Of a DNA stretch of 64,000 bases, positions 8,918-16,723 are shown piece after piece (position 1 is the first letter of the stretch; the number at the start of each line of letters is the position of its first letter). Origin of the DNA: Filimonas effusa (GTDB lineage: Bacteria; Bacteroidota; Bacteroidia; Chitinophagales; Chitinophagaceae); contig NZ_SDHZ01000002.1 of NCBI RefSeq assembly GCF_004118675.1, positions 620,001 through 684,000 on the forward strand, in the 5' to 3' direction. The position numbers were made by a program, and so were the translations under genes. Below the pieces are notes generated by a model. It saw only the letters and a program-made list of their open reading frames with translations, did not search any database and was not told where the DNA came from.

Positions 8918-8920
8918 TTG

Positions 8921-9151
8921 TTAGTAGTCGCGCTTAAAAGATCTGTACAACCTGAAAGAACCGTATAAAAGACAAAGCCCCGCAAACAGGTAACGCATTA
9001 AAGGGTCTAACTCCGCGATCTGCGGTATCTTTTTACCGAAGATCAGTACAAGGCCCATTAAAAATATAAGGACAGCCCTTACCAGGTCAAAAGCCACTCT
9101 TGCCCCGGCCATTCCTTGTTCTTGTCGTCCATCCCTCATTCTGTGTTCCAT
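8921..9151 (-). CDS. Small two-helix membrane protein of unknown function
   Basis: The 76-residue product has a charged N-terminus and two hydrophobic helices at about residues 25-42 and 50-68, ending in a basic tail (RLYRSFKRDY). It is the first gene of the unit leading to the PstS-like lipoprotein and the TPR protein, separated from the former by 3 nt. ATG codons at residues 5 and 14 are alternative starts. I do not recognise a domain. The tight linkage suggests it anchors or energises the downstream exported pair, which is an inference. Confidence 0.7.
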   Translation of the reverse strand: MEHRMRDGRQEQGMAGARVAFDLVRAVLIFLMGLVLIFGKKIPQIAELDPLMRYLFAGLCLLYGSFRLYRSFKRDY

Positions 9152-9394
9152 AATCGAATCCAGATTTTAAACGAAGTGAGCAATTTAGGAAAAAATCAAT
9201 TTCCACACGCCTAAACAAACCGTTAATGTAGGTTTTTGACCGTTTAAACGCGATTTATTCAATAAATAAGACATTTCCTTTCATTTTTTCCATACCATAA
9301 AATCGGGAATTAACAATATCTTAAGAGTTCCCGTTTATGCACGAAGCCCTTCATACACACAGCCGTCATTCACCCATCTACCATCAGAATAAGA

Positions 9395-9402
9395 TATCTT
9401 TG
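9395..9402 (+). promoter_or_regulatory. -7 box almost abutting the phosphatase start codon
   Basis: TATCTTTG matches TAnnTTTG exactly and is only 6 nt from the ATG at 9409, so transcription should start at or beside the start codon. This supports the 9409 start over the upstream in-frame ATG at 9337. Confidence 0.6.
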
Positions 9403-9408
9403 CCGCTT

Positions 9409-9867
9409 ATGAAAATTCTAATGGTATGCCTCGGGAATATTTGCAGAAGCCCGCTGGCAGAAGGTATTCTCAGACATAAAATAAAACAGCACAAACTGAA
9501 CTGGGAAGTGGCAAGCGCAGGAACCGGAGGTTATCATACAGGCGAAGCGCCCCATAAATTATCGCAGAAAGTAGCTTTATATAATGGCATAGATATCAGC
9601 GGCCAGTGCGCCAGGCAGTTCGAAGCCAGCGATATGTTATCATATGATTACATTTACGTGATGGACGCCTCCAACTACCAGGATGTGAAAAGAATGAGCG
9701 GCAGATCTTGGGATCCCTCCAAAACAGATTTACTGCTTAACGAACTTTACCCCGGCCAGCATCGCGGCGTTCCCGACCCCTGGTATGGCGGCGAAGAAGG
9801 TTATCACGAGGTATTTGAGTTGATCGATAAAGCCTGCGATAACATCATCCTGAAATTCAAGGCATAA
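9409..9867 (+). CDS. Low-molecular-weight protein tyrosine phosphatase
   Basis: The 152-residue enzyme hydrolyses phosphotyrosine through a cysteinyl-phosphate. The P-loop C7-LGNIC-R13-SP fits CX5R(S/T) at the very N-terminus, and the general acid is D123 in DPWYGG. Length and order match the LMW-PTP family. The start at 9409 is chosen because the motif must lie close to the N-terminus and because the -7 box is just upstream. hisS follows after 43 nt without a terminator, so the two may be co-transcribed. No tyrosine kinase or capsule genes are near, so the substrate is unclear. Confidence 0.93.
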   Translation: MKILMVCLGNICRSPLAEGILRHKIKQHKLNWEVASAGTGGYHTGEAPHKLSQKVALYNGIDISGQCARQFEASDMLSYDYIYVMDASNYQDVKRMSGRSWDPSKTDLLLNELYPGQHRGVPDPWYGGEEGYHEVFELIDKACDNIILKFKA

Positions 9868-9910
9868 CAGCACAAATCTTATTACGACATAAATTTTCAA
9901 TATTATCACA

Positions 9911-11284
9911 ATGAAGCCTACCCTTCCACAAGGCACAAGAGATTTTAGCGCAGCAGTTGTAAGAAAGCGCAATTATATATTTAATACCATCCGTAACGTA
10001 TTTGAACTCTATGGTTTCCAACCCCTCGAAACGCCAGCCATGGAAAACATGGAAACCCTGATGGGTAAATATGGCGACGAAGGCGACAAGCTCATCTTCA
10101 AAATCCTCAACAATGGCCTGAGCGAAAAACAAAATACGGCACGCGCCGATTTTGAACAGGTGCTCGAAGGCAAAAACACGAAAGCCATCACAGAACGTGC
10201 CCTCCGCTACGATCTTACCATTCCCTTTGCCCGCTATGTAGCCATGAACCACGGACAACTAACCTTCCCTTTTAAACGCTACCAGATTCAGCCCGTATGG
10301 CGCGCCGATCGCCCGCAACGCGGCCGCTACCGCGAGTTCTATCAATGCGACGCCGACGTCGTAGGCAGCCAGTCGCTGTTGAATGAAGTAGAACTTACCG
10401 CTATCTATGCTACTGTTTTCAGCAAACTGGGCATCCCGGTAGAAATACGCATCAACAGCCGTAAAATACTTGCCGCCCTCGCTGAGCTTTGCGGCGGACA
10501 GGAACAACTCACCGCTATCACGGTTGCTATAGATAAATTGGATAAGATAGGGCTTGAAAAGGTAAAGGCCGAACTGGAACAACGTGGCTTACAACCTGAA
10601 CAGGTTGCTATCATTGAAACCTATCTGCAGATCGATGGCAGTAACGAAGAAAGAATGCAGCAACTTATTTCTCTGATGGCTGGAAATGAAACCGCCGCCA
10701 GGGGAATAGAGGAGCTGACCTATATATTGGCGCAAACAGGTAACCTCGCGGCTTCCGGTGCTTCCAGCGCCGAAGTGATCACAGATTTCACCCTGGCACG
10801 CGGTCTTAACTATTATACCGGTGTCATCTTCGAAATAAAAGCTAAAAACGTAAATATGGGCAGCATCGGCGGCGGCGGCCGCTACGACGACCTTACCGGG
10901 TTGTTTGGCGTACCCAACCTGCCAGGTGTAGGTATCAGCTTCGGCGTCGACCGCATTTATGATGTAATGGAAGAATTACAGTTGTTCCCCGAAGAAGTAC
11001 AAACAGGAACACAGGTCCTGTTTTTCAACCTCGGCACAGCCGAAAGCAACCAGGCGTTTAAACTGATGCAGTCGCTGCGCAGCAACGGCATCCGCTGCGA
11101 ATTGTTTCACGAGTCAGCCAAATTCGACAAACAGTTTAAATACGCAGAAAAGAAAACCATCCGCTACGCAGTGATCCTCGGCAGCAAAGAACTGGAAGAA
11201 AATACCTGCGTAGTACGTGATCTTCAAAACGGAGAACAAAAAGCACTGCCCCAAACACAACTCACAGCTTCGTTATTTGAATAA
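9911..11284 (+). CDS. hisS: Histidyl-tRNA synthetase
   Basis: This class II synthetase charges tRNA-His. The 457-residue protein shows the N-terminal LPQGTRDF, motif 2 region VWRADRPQRGRYREFYQCD (about residues 133-151), the histidine-specific RGLNYYTGVIFE segment (about 297-308), the glycine-rich GGGGRYDDL stretch and motif 3 GISFGVDR, followed by an anticodon-binding domain. Length is normal. No -7 box was found directly upstream, so it may depend on the phosphatase promoter. Confidence 0.97.
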   Translation: MKPTLPQGTRDFSAAVVRKRNYIFNTIRNVFELYGFQPLETPAMENMETLMGKYGDEGDKLIFKILNNGLSEKQNTARADFEQVLEGKNTKAITERALRYDLTIPFARYVAMNHGQLTFPFKRYQIQPVWRADRPQRGRYREFYQCDADVVGSQSLLNEVELTAIYATVFSKLGIPVEIRINSRKILAALAELCGGQEQLTAITVAIDKLDKIGLEKVKAELEQRGLQPEQVAIIETYLQIDGSNEERMQQLISLMAGNETAARGIEELTYILAQTGNLAASGASSAEVITDFTLARGLNYYTGVIFEIKAKNVNMGSIGGGGRYDDLTGLFGVPNLPGVGISFGVDRIYDVMEELQLFPEEVQTGTQVLFFNLGTAESNQAFKLMQSLRSNGIRCELFHESAKFDKQFKYAEKKTIRYAVILGSKELEENTCVVRDLQNGEQKALPQTQLTASLFE

Positions 11285-11348
11285 CTACGCATAAAGATCG
11301 GCTGACACAACCAAAGGAACCAATAAGCGCTCCACAGGAAAGCGCAGC

Positions 11349-11381
11349 ATAAGGGGCCGGCCATAACAGCCAGCCCCTTAT
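11349..11381 (+). terminator. Hairpin after hisS
   Basis: Arms 11349-11361 and 11369-11381 pair over 13 positions with one C/A mismatch around a 7-nt loop, 64 nt after the hisS stop. The following T-run is poor, so termination may be weak; it could also be an mRNA 3' stabiliser. Confidence 0.5.
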
Positions 11382-11440
11382 ACCCGTTCCGTCATTCCCG
11401 TAGCTAAGCCGCCTTAAAGCCGCCTAAGACGAAAGATAAC

Positions 11441-11494
11441 CGCACTTGCATCGCATTTACATCGTACTTGTATCGCACTTGCATCGCACTTGAT
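11441..11494. repeat. 11-bp tandem repeat, five units
   Basis: Five consecutive units related to CGCACTTGCAT (CGCATTTACAT, CGTACTTGTAT and so on) lie in the 437-bp non-coding gap 11285-11721. Eleven bases is about one helical turn, so all units face the same side of the DNA. The rest of the gap holds the hisS hairpin and C-rich runs (11496-11524), with no gene or clear promoter. Confidence 0.7.
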
Positions 11495-11721
11495 CCCCCC
11501 AACCGCCCCTTTATCCCCCCCTTGCCATTTCTTTCGCGGCAGCTTACGCAACTTATTCCAGTCAGGCAGTCCCTTGCTTAGCCCCCCCTCGCAACCCGGT
11601 ACACAGCTCACAAATCTCCAGGCCAGCTGCCCCCGGCTCGCTCCGCCCCCTGTTTAACGATATAATTCCCAACTCTGGCACAGTATTAGGGCAGATATCG
11701 GCTCACAAATGAAGATTTCGG

Positions 11722-12201
11722 ATGAAAAACTATGTATTACGCTGTACCCTTGTTCTCATTATATTCTCTGCCTGCAGCCGCAAAACCACTCCTCCTGCTT
11801 CAGGCAATACCAACGCACAGATCGTTTATCCCAATAAAACCAAACCCGGCACCACGCCTGTAACACCGGCCATCCCCGATACAACTACGGTTCCCATTAC
11901 TACAAACGAAAAAATACTTGTCATACTTGACAAAGGAGGACGCCTGGCTGTAAGCTCCAAATCAGTGCCGCCTTATGTACTTGCCAATAATAAAGTATTA
12001 CCGGCCAATGCCCCCATCACAGCTACGCAAAGAAGTAACATGCTGGCACGCCATCACGTCCTGCTCCCGCTGGCGTTATATGTTCCCGACGCCAAAGCAA
12101 GTAAATCAGCTAAAGGCGATTACTACCGCTATCAGAATAAATTCTGGTACTGGAAAAAAGCAGATGGATTCTTCTACCTCGATGATATCTACTACAAATA
12201 A
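11722..12201 (+). CDS. Small lipoprotein of unknown function
   Basis: The 159-residue product has a lipoprotein signal ending FSAC (C18), then a proline/threonine-rich linker (about residues 20-60) and a compact C-terminal part rich in tyrosine and tryptophan (YYRYQNKFWYWKKADGFFYL). It is convergent with the membrane gene ending at 12221. I do not recognise a family. The Pro/Thr linker suggests a domain held away from the membrane surface. Confidence 0.65.
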   Translation: MKNYVLRCTLVLIIFSACSRKTTPPASGNTNAQIVYPNKTKPGTTPVTPAIPDTTTVPITTNEKILVILDKGGRLAVSSKSVPPYVLANNKVLPANAPITATQRSNMLARHHVLLPLALYVPDAKASKSAKGDYYRYQNKFWYWKKADGFFYLDDIYYK

Positions 12202-12220
12202 AACGGTATAAACACCGGCA

Positions 12221-12637
12221 CTACTGGATCTTATCTATCGGGTAATGACTTTTAGCATGAAAAAGATACTTCGTTACCAACAGGAAAAAACCCAGGAAGT
12301 TGACGGTAGTGGTGGTAATTAGCGTGATCATGATACTGTCCGACAAATTAAAGCAGAATGGCTTATTGTCACCAAAACCCTGGCAGAACAGGATGATAAA
12401 AATGAAGAAGGTCCAGATACACGTAAATGTAAAGATCAGGAAAGCATATTTTTTACGCTCCTTGTTATTCTGAACAAGCGTCTTGTTGTATTCAACAGCC
12501 GATTCCACGCGTGCAAGCTCAAGCTTGAAAGAAGCCTCACGGTTCAGGTAGTCTTTTTCCTGCAAAATTGGTTGTGGTGCGTCCGGAGCTTCATTTACAA
12601 GCGACTGAAGCTTCTCTAGGTTAATATCATTCTTCAT
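12221..12637 (-). CDS. Two-helix membrane protein paired with a Panacea gene (candidate toxin)
   Basis: The 138-residue product has a charged, probably cytoplasmic N-terminal half, a basic KERKK patch at about 59-63, and two transmembrane helices at about 64-86 and 100-122. The second carries SDSIMITLITTTTVNFLGFF, a pattern I recall in small membrane proteins next to Panacea genes. Its start overlaps the end of the upstream DUF4065 gene by 11 nt, implying translational coupling. In characterised PanAT systems the Panacea protein neutralises diverse toxins, some of them membrane proteins. The toxin role here is an inference from arrangement and topology. Confidence 0.6.
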   Translation of the reverse strand: MKNDINLEKLQSLVNEAPDAPQPILQEKDYLNREASFKLELARVESAVEYNKTLVQNNKERKKYAFLIFTFTCIWTFFIFIILFCQGFGDNKPFCFNLSDSIMITLITTTTVNFLGFFLLVTKYLFHAKSHYPIDKIQ

Positions 12638-13109
12638 TGGTTACAACAAACTGTTTGAAGTAATCCGCTATTTCTGTATTGGGAATAGCTATATCGTTGA
12701 TATTGGGATTGTAATTTTTAGACCAGGGCGACCCCGGCTGATGTGTCCAGTTCGAAAGTTTGATAGCATTGAAATCCTTAAGACTATCCCAGGTAAAATC
12801 AAGGGTTTTAATAGCCTCCTCATTAAGAAGGGAAAGCCCCGCTTCCTTGGCATTATGATCTACAACCCATTCAGTAGAAGCAATAGGATCACTGCCATAT
12901 AACTTATAGGCATGATAAATATCCGGCACAACAGGCCCAAACTTCCAGGCCTGGAATTTTTCGCTTACCAATGCCTCTTTATGTAGGGCCATATGTATGC
13001 CATGAGCAAAATAGACCATTTTTTGCAACTTCATCTGGCTCAGAGGATTTCCTTCCTCTATACCCTTTTTTACCAGGTAATAAGCGATTAAAGATGCTGG
13101 ATAAGACAT
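12627..13109 (-). CDS. Panacea/SocA-like domain protein (DUF4065), candidate antitoxin
   Basis: The 160-residue protein is a single DUF4065 domain: the N-terminal NPLSQMKLQKMVYFAHGIHM stretch, WKFGPVVPDIYHAYK and the later LSNWTHQPGSPW segment are family hallmarks. Panacea/SocA domains act as antitoxins or protease adaptors that bind a partner protein. Here the partner is most likely the membrane protein encoded by the overlapping downstream gene. A TATATTTG box lies 18 nt upstream. The 139-bp tandem repeats begin about 130 bp upstream of the start. Confidence 0.8.
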   Translation of the reverse strand: MSYPASLIAYYLVKKGIEEGNPLSQMKLQKMVYFAHGIHMALHKEALVSEKFQAWKFGPVVPDIYHAYKLYGSDPIASTEWVVDHNAKEAGLSLLNEEAIKTLDFTWDSLKDFNAIKLSNWTHQPGSPWSKNYNPNINDIAIPNTEIADYFKQFVVTNEE

Positions 13110-13127
13110 GCTATTAATCTTTTTTCA

Positions 13128-13135
13128 CAAATATA
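13128..13135 (-). promoter_or_regulatory. Predicted -7 box for the Panacea operon
   Basis: TATATTTG on the minus strand matches TAnnTTTG and ends 18 nt before the ATG at 13109. It gives the two-gene unit its own promoter. Confidence 0.5.
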
Positions 13136-13242
13136 ATCATTTGCATCTACATACTAAATTTTTTAGCCCCCCTCAAAGGAACCTTTACAACACCACCCTC
13201 CAAAATCCGGCCGCCTGAAAACGCCAAAACCAACAGTCTGCC

Positions 13243-13735
13243 CAACCACCAGCCTGTCAAGCCCCCAACCTATCGGTACCACCACCTGTCGGTACCGCAC
13301 CTTCCAAAGCCACCAATCTATCGAGGCAACCAGCCCCTCACTACCACCAGCCAGTCGGGCTGCCAAACCACCACCCCCTCGCAACCACCAACCTGTCAAG
13401 CTCCCAACCTATCGGTACCACCACCTGTCGGGACCGCACCTTCCAAAGCCACCAATCTATCGAGGCAACCAGCCCCTCTCAACTAGCAGCCAGTCGGGTC
13501 GCCAAACCACCAGCCCCTCGCAACCACCAACCTGTCAAGCCCCCAACCTATCGGTACCACCACCTGTCGGGACCGCACCTTCCAAAGCCACCAATCTATC
13601 GAGGCAACCAGCCCCTCGCAACTACCAGCCAGTCGGGCCGCCAAACCACCAGCCCCTCACAACCACCAGCCAGTCAAGCCACCAATCTATCGAGGCAACC
13701 AGCCCCTCACAACCACCAGCCCCTCGGCGCCCCCT
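13243..13735. repeat. Minisatellite of 139-bp units (about 3.5 copies)
   Basis: The 653-bp gap 13110-13762 holds a long-period tandem repeat. The landmark TATCGGTACCACCACC begins at 13271, 13410 and 13549, exactly 139 bp apart, and units differ at only a few positions. A partial unit precedes (13243-13270), and the last copy breaks up after about 13680 into CCACCAGCCCCTC-type fragments. Within each unit shorter ACCACCAGCC-like motifs repeat, so the plus strand is C-rich and the minus strand carries G-runs. No credible reading frame crosses it. Confidence 0.85.
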
Positions 13736-13762
13736 GCCTGATCCCCAGCCGCGCTGGCATAG

Positions 13763-14956
13763 TTACATCCGCTCAAATATCATCGCCGCCCCCTGCCCCA
13801 CTCCTATACACATCGATGCCAGCCCATACCTTCCCCCACTTCTTTTCATTTCATGTAATAAGGTAGCAGCAATACGGCTGCCACTGCATCCCAGCGGATG
13901 CCCAATGGCAATAGCGCCACCATTCACATTAACAGTATCCGGGTTAAGCTGCAATTCCTGCATACAAGCCAGGCTTTGAGCAGCAAACGCCTCATTCAGC
14001 TCGGTAAGCGCCAGATCGTTAACCGAAAGCCCGGCCCTCGCAAGCGCCTTTTGCGACGCCGGCACGGGACCAATTCCCATAACAGAAGGATCTACCCCGG
14101 CTACGGCCATACTTACCACCCGCGCCATAGGTTGCAGGTTAAACTGTTTTACAGCCGCTTCACTGGCCAGTAATAACGCAGCCGCACCATCATTGATCCC
14201 GCTCGAATTACCCGCTGTAACAGAGCCGTCGGCTGCAAAAGCAGGCTTCAGGGAAGCCAGCTGTTCCAATGAAGTCTTTCGCGGATGCTCGTCGCTGTCA
14301 AAAAGACGCTGCTCTTTATTTTCGGTTACCATCACCGGCGCTATCTCATCCTGCCACTTGTTTTTCTCCAGCGCACGGGCATAAGCCTCCTGCGAACGCA
14401 AGGCGAAAATATCCTGCTGTTCACGGCCGATCTTCCATTGCCTTGCTACATTTTCAGCCGTTTCTCCCATCGTATAAGGATGATAAGCCGCCGACAGGCG
14501 CGGATTCACAAAACGCCAGCCCAAAGTGGTATCATACATTTCAGGCTGCCGGCTCCATGCAGTTTCGCCCTTGGCCATTACAAACGGAGCGCGGGTCATA
14601 CTTTCAGCGCCACCCGCTATGTAAAAAAGCCCTTCGCCACACATGATAGCACGGGCAGCATCCATAATAGATTGTAAACCACTGGCACATAATCGGTTAA
14701 CCGTTATGCCGGCAGTGGTTACCGGCAGGCCGGCCAATAATGCCGCCATCCGGGCAACATTGCGGTTGTCTTCACCCGCCTGGTTGGCAGCACCCGCAAT
14801 AACATCCTCGATAACAGCAGGATCCACCCCCGCATTTCTCGTCATAAGCGCTTTTATCACATGCGCAAGCAGGTCGTCAGGACGCATCCTGCTTAACTTT
14901 CCGCCATACCTCCCCACCGGAGTACGCACGGCATCAATTATATAGCAAGTTCTCAT
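13763..14956 (-). CDS. Acetyl-CoA acyltransferase (thiolase), 3-oxoadipyl-CoA thiolase-like
   Basis: The 397-residue thiolase cleaves 3-oxoacyl-CoA with CoA, or runs in reverse. The N-terminal AVRTPVGRYGGKLS and RPDDLLAHVI segments resemble PcaF/PaaJ-type 3-oxoadipyl-CoA thiolases. The nucleophile is C90 in NRLCASGLQS; the GGAIAIGHPLGCSG histidine and the late CIGVGQGAA cysteine complete the site. The start at 14956 is used because the longer reading frame extends into rlmN and lacks family similarity. No other aromatic-degradation genes are present, so the substrate is open. A degenerate TATCTTCA box lies 6 nt upstream. Confidence 0.9.
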   Translation of the reverse strand: MRTCYIIDAVRTPVGRYGGKLSRMRPDDLLAHVIKALMTRNAGVDPAVIEDVIAGAANQAGEDNRNVARMAALLAGLPVTTAGITVNRLCASGLQSIMDAARAIMCGEGLFYIAGGAESMTRAPFVMAKGETAWSRQPEMYDTTLGWRFVNPRLSAAYHPYTMGETAENVARQWKIGREQQDIFALRSQEAYARALEKNKWQDEIAPVMVTENKEQRLFDSDEHPRKTSLEQLASLKPAFAADGSVTAGNSSGINDGAAALLLASEAAVKQFNLQPMARVVSMAVAGVDPSVMGIGPVPASQKALARAGLSVNDLALTELNEAFAAQSLACMQELQLNPDTVNVNGGAIAIGHPLGCSGSRIAATLLHEMKRSGGRYGLASMCIGVGQGAAMIFERM

Positions 14957-15023
14957 AGAAACTGAAGATAGGAAAATAATAGATGTTAGTATTGGCGAAC
15001 GCGGCCACTTGTGTCTACTATTG

Positions 15024-15031
15024 TATCTTTG
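15024..15031 (+). promoter_or_regulatory. -7 box almost abutting the rlmN start
   Basis: TATCTTTG lies 4 nt before the ATG at 15036 and 10 nt before the next in-frame ATG at 15042. The mRNA should be leaderless or nearly so. Confidence 0.6.
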
Positions 15032-15035
15032 CGCC

Positions 15036-16082
15036 ATGGCAATGCAGCAACAGAATATCCGGCACCTTAGCCTGCCGGAATTAGAGGCGTACTTCCTGGA
15101 AATGGGAGCTCAGAAATTCAGGGCAAAACAGGTCTATGAGTGGATCTGGCAGAAACATGCACATAGCTTCAACGCTATGACCAACCTGAGTAAGGAACTG
15201 AGAAACCAGCTGGCCGAAAACTTTACATTGCCCGCCCTCTCTTTCGATGCCACACAGCATAGTAACGACGGCACCATAAAAAGCCGCTTCAAAACAGTGG
15301 AAGGACATCTCGTCGAAGGGGTGCTCATCCCTACCGACGAACGCAAAACCGCCTGCGTATCCTCACAGGTAGGCTGCAGCCTTAGCTGCAAATTCTGCGC
15401 AACGGGCTATATGGACCGGAAAAGAAATCTTCATTACGACGAGATCTACGACCAGGTAGTGCTCATCAACCAGCAAAGCGAAGAAGCCTACGGTAAAAAA
15501 CTGTCCAATATTGTATTTATGGGCATGGGCGAACCCCTGCTTAACTACAATAACGTCCTTAAAGCCATTGAAAGAATATCGGCTGAGGATGGTCTGGGCA
15601 TGAGCCCGCGGCGTATTACGGTTTCTACAGCAGGCGTTGCCAAAATGATCAGGAAACTGGGAGACGATAAAGTACGCTTTAAACTCGCCCTGTCCCTGCA
15701 CGCCGCAAACGATAAAAAGCGGAATGAGATCATGCCGGTTAATGAAAGCAACAACATCAAAGCACTGATCGACGCGCTGAATTATTTTTATAAACAAACA
15801 GGCAACGAAATCACCCTGGAATATATTCTCTTTCAGAATTTTAACGATAGTTTAGAAGATGCCGCCGAACTGGTGCGCGTATTCAGGCAAATACCAGCCG
15901 ATCTCGTTAACATCATTGAATATAATACAATAGACGCCTTCCAGTTTTCAAAACCCGATGAAGATACTGTTGAAGCATTCATGCAATACCTCGAGAAAAA
16001 CCGCGTCAACGCAAGGCTTCGCAGAAGCAGGGGAAAAGATATAGATGCAGCATGCGGACAGCTCGCCAACAAGGAGTCTTAG
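15036..16082 (+). CDS. rlmN: 23S rRNA (adenine-2503-C2)-methyltransferase / tRNA A37 methylase
   Basis: This radical-SAM enzyme methylates C2 of A2503 in 23S rRNA and A37 of some tRNAs, working by a ping-pong mechanism with a methyl-cysteine. The 348-residue protein has the radical-SAM triad C114-SLS-C118-KF-C121, followed by ATGYMDRKRNL, the GMGEPLLN motif and the C-terminal catalytic cysteine in AACGQL. The upstream extension (MCLLLYLCA...) is rejected because the promoter box falls inside it. The gene is divergent from the thiolase, the ATGs being only 79 bp apart. Confidence 0.96.
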   Translation: MAMQQQNIRHLSLPELEAYFLEMGAQKFRAKQVYEWIWQKHAHSFNAMTNLSKELRNQLAENFTLPALSFDATQHSNDGTIKSRFKTVEGHLVEGVLIPTDERKTACVSSQVGCSLSCKFCATGYMDRKRNLHYDEIYDQVVLINQQSEEAYGKKLSNIVFMGMGEPLLNYNNVLKAIERISAEDGLGMSPRRITVSTAGVAKMIRKLGDDKVRFKLALSLHAANDKKRNEIMPVNESNNIKALIDALNYFYKQTGNEITLEYILFQNFNDSLEDAAELVRVFRQIPADLVNIIEYNTIDAFQFSKPDEDTVEAFMQYLEKNRVNARLRRSRGKDIDAACGQLANKES

Positions 16083-16151
16083 AATAGAACTGCCGTTGAT
16101 GATTCCACCCGTCTCAGAATGTACCTCCTGGCATTTTTCTCTATTTTTTTC

Positions 16152-16159
16152 TATATTTG
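16152..16159 (+). promoter_or_regulatory. Predicted -7 box for the efflux region, with inverted repeat at the start site
   Basis: TATATTTG matches TAnnTTTG. The next bases, TTTCGAACGAAA (16160-16171), are an inverted repeat with 5-bp arms covering the expected transcription start, a natural place for a repressor. The first gene begins 73 nt further on. Confidence 0.45.
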
Positions 16160-16232
16160 TTTCGAACGAAATCAGTAGCACTCAACTGCCGACTGCTGCC
16201 ATATGAGTCCTGGTTAATGTAGAAAAAGCAGT

Positions 16233-16664
16233 ATGCCGGTAAAGAAAATAAATACTTTCATATCCGTTATTCTGGCCATCTCTTTTGGCCTGATGAGCTT
16301 TGCTTTGCCCGGAAATCACTTCACTCCGAAGCCGATAAACGGAACCGACCATCTTTCATTAACACCAGACCCACGTACCAACTACGGCACCGACGGATAC
16401 TTCCTCGGATGTCTGCTCGATCTGCTGGCAGGTAACCCCGAAACAGCGGAAGAAGCACCCATAAAACATTTTCATTTTCACTACAGCTACTTCAACCTGC
16501 AACGCACGCCCATCAGGCACCAGGTGCGGCAGAAAGAAGCCCACCAGTATTGCGGCACACATGCTCACGCCAGGAACGCTGTCCTGCATGCCAAACCCGC
16601 CAATACCACGGAAGCACTACTACCTCCTTATTACAACTACCTCTTCCGGTTAACACCGTTCTGA
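16233..16664 (+). CDS. Small exported histidine-rich protein, function unknown
   Basis: The 143-residue product begins with a signal peptide (basic MPVKK, then a hydrophobic run to about residue 25). The mature part is rich in histidine and aromatic residues (KHFHFHYSYFN, HQYCGTHAHAR) with two cysteines that could form a disulfide or bind metal. It lies 59 nt ahead of the RND adaptor gene on the same strand, so it may be the first gene of the efflux operon. I do not recognise a family; a metal-sensing or metal-buffering accessory role is only a guess. Confidence 0.6.
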   Translation: MPVKKINTFISVILAISFGLMSFALPGNHFTPKPINGTDHLSLTPDPRTNYGTDGYFLGCLLDLLAGNPETAEEAPIKHFHFHYSYFNLQRTPIRHQVRQKEAHQYCGTHAHARNAVLHAKPANTTEALLPPYYNYLFRLTPF

Positions 16665-16723
16665 GTTCAATCACTGGCTTTAGTACATACGCCCTTTGAT
16701 TGAATTAACTTAATTGAACATTA

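Noticed and set aside
11414-11611. Minus-strand open frame of 65 codons downstream of hisS
   Set aside because: It runs through the 11-bp tandem repeat and C-rich runs, has no start context and no resemblance to a protein family.
13163-13399. Open frame of 78 codons on the minus strand across the tandem repeats
   Set aside because: It is a by-product of the 139-bp repeat, rich in G, W and V with no family resemblance, and does not continue through the other repeat units.
13243-13735. CRISPR array
   Set aside because: Units are 139 bp and nearly identical throughout, with no repeat/spacer alternation and no cas genes in the window.
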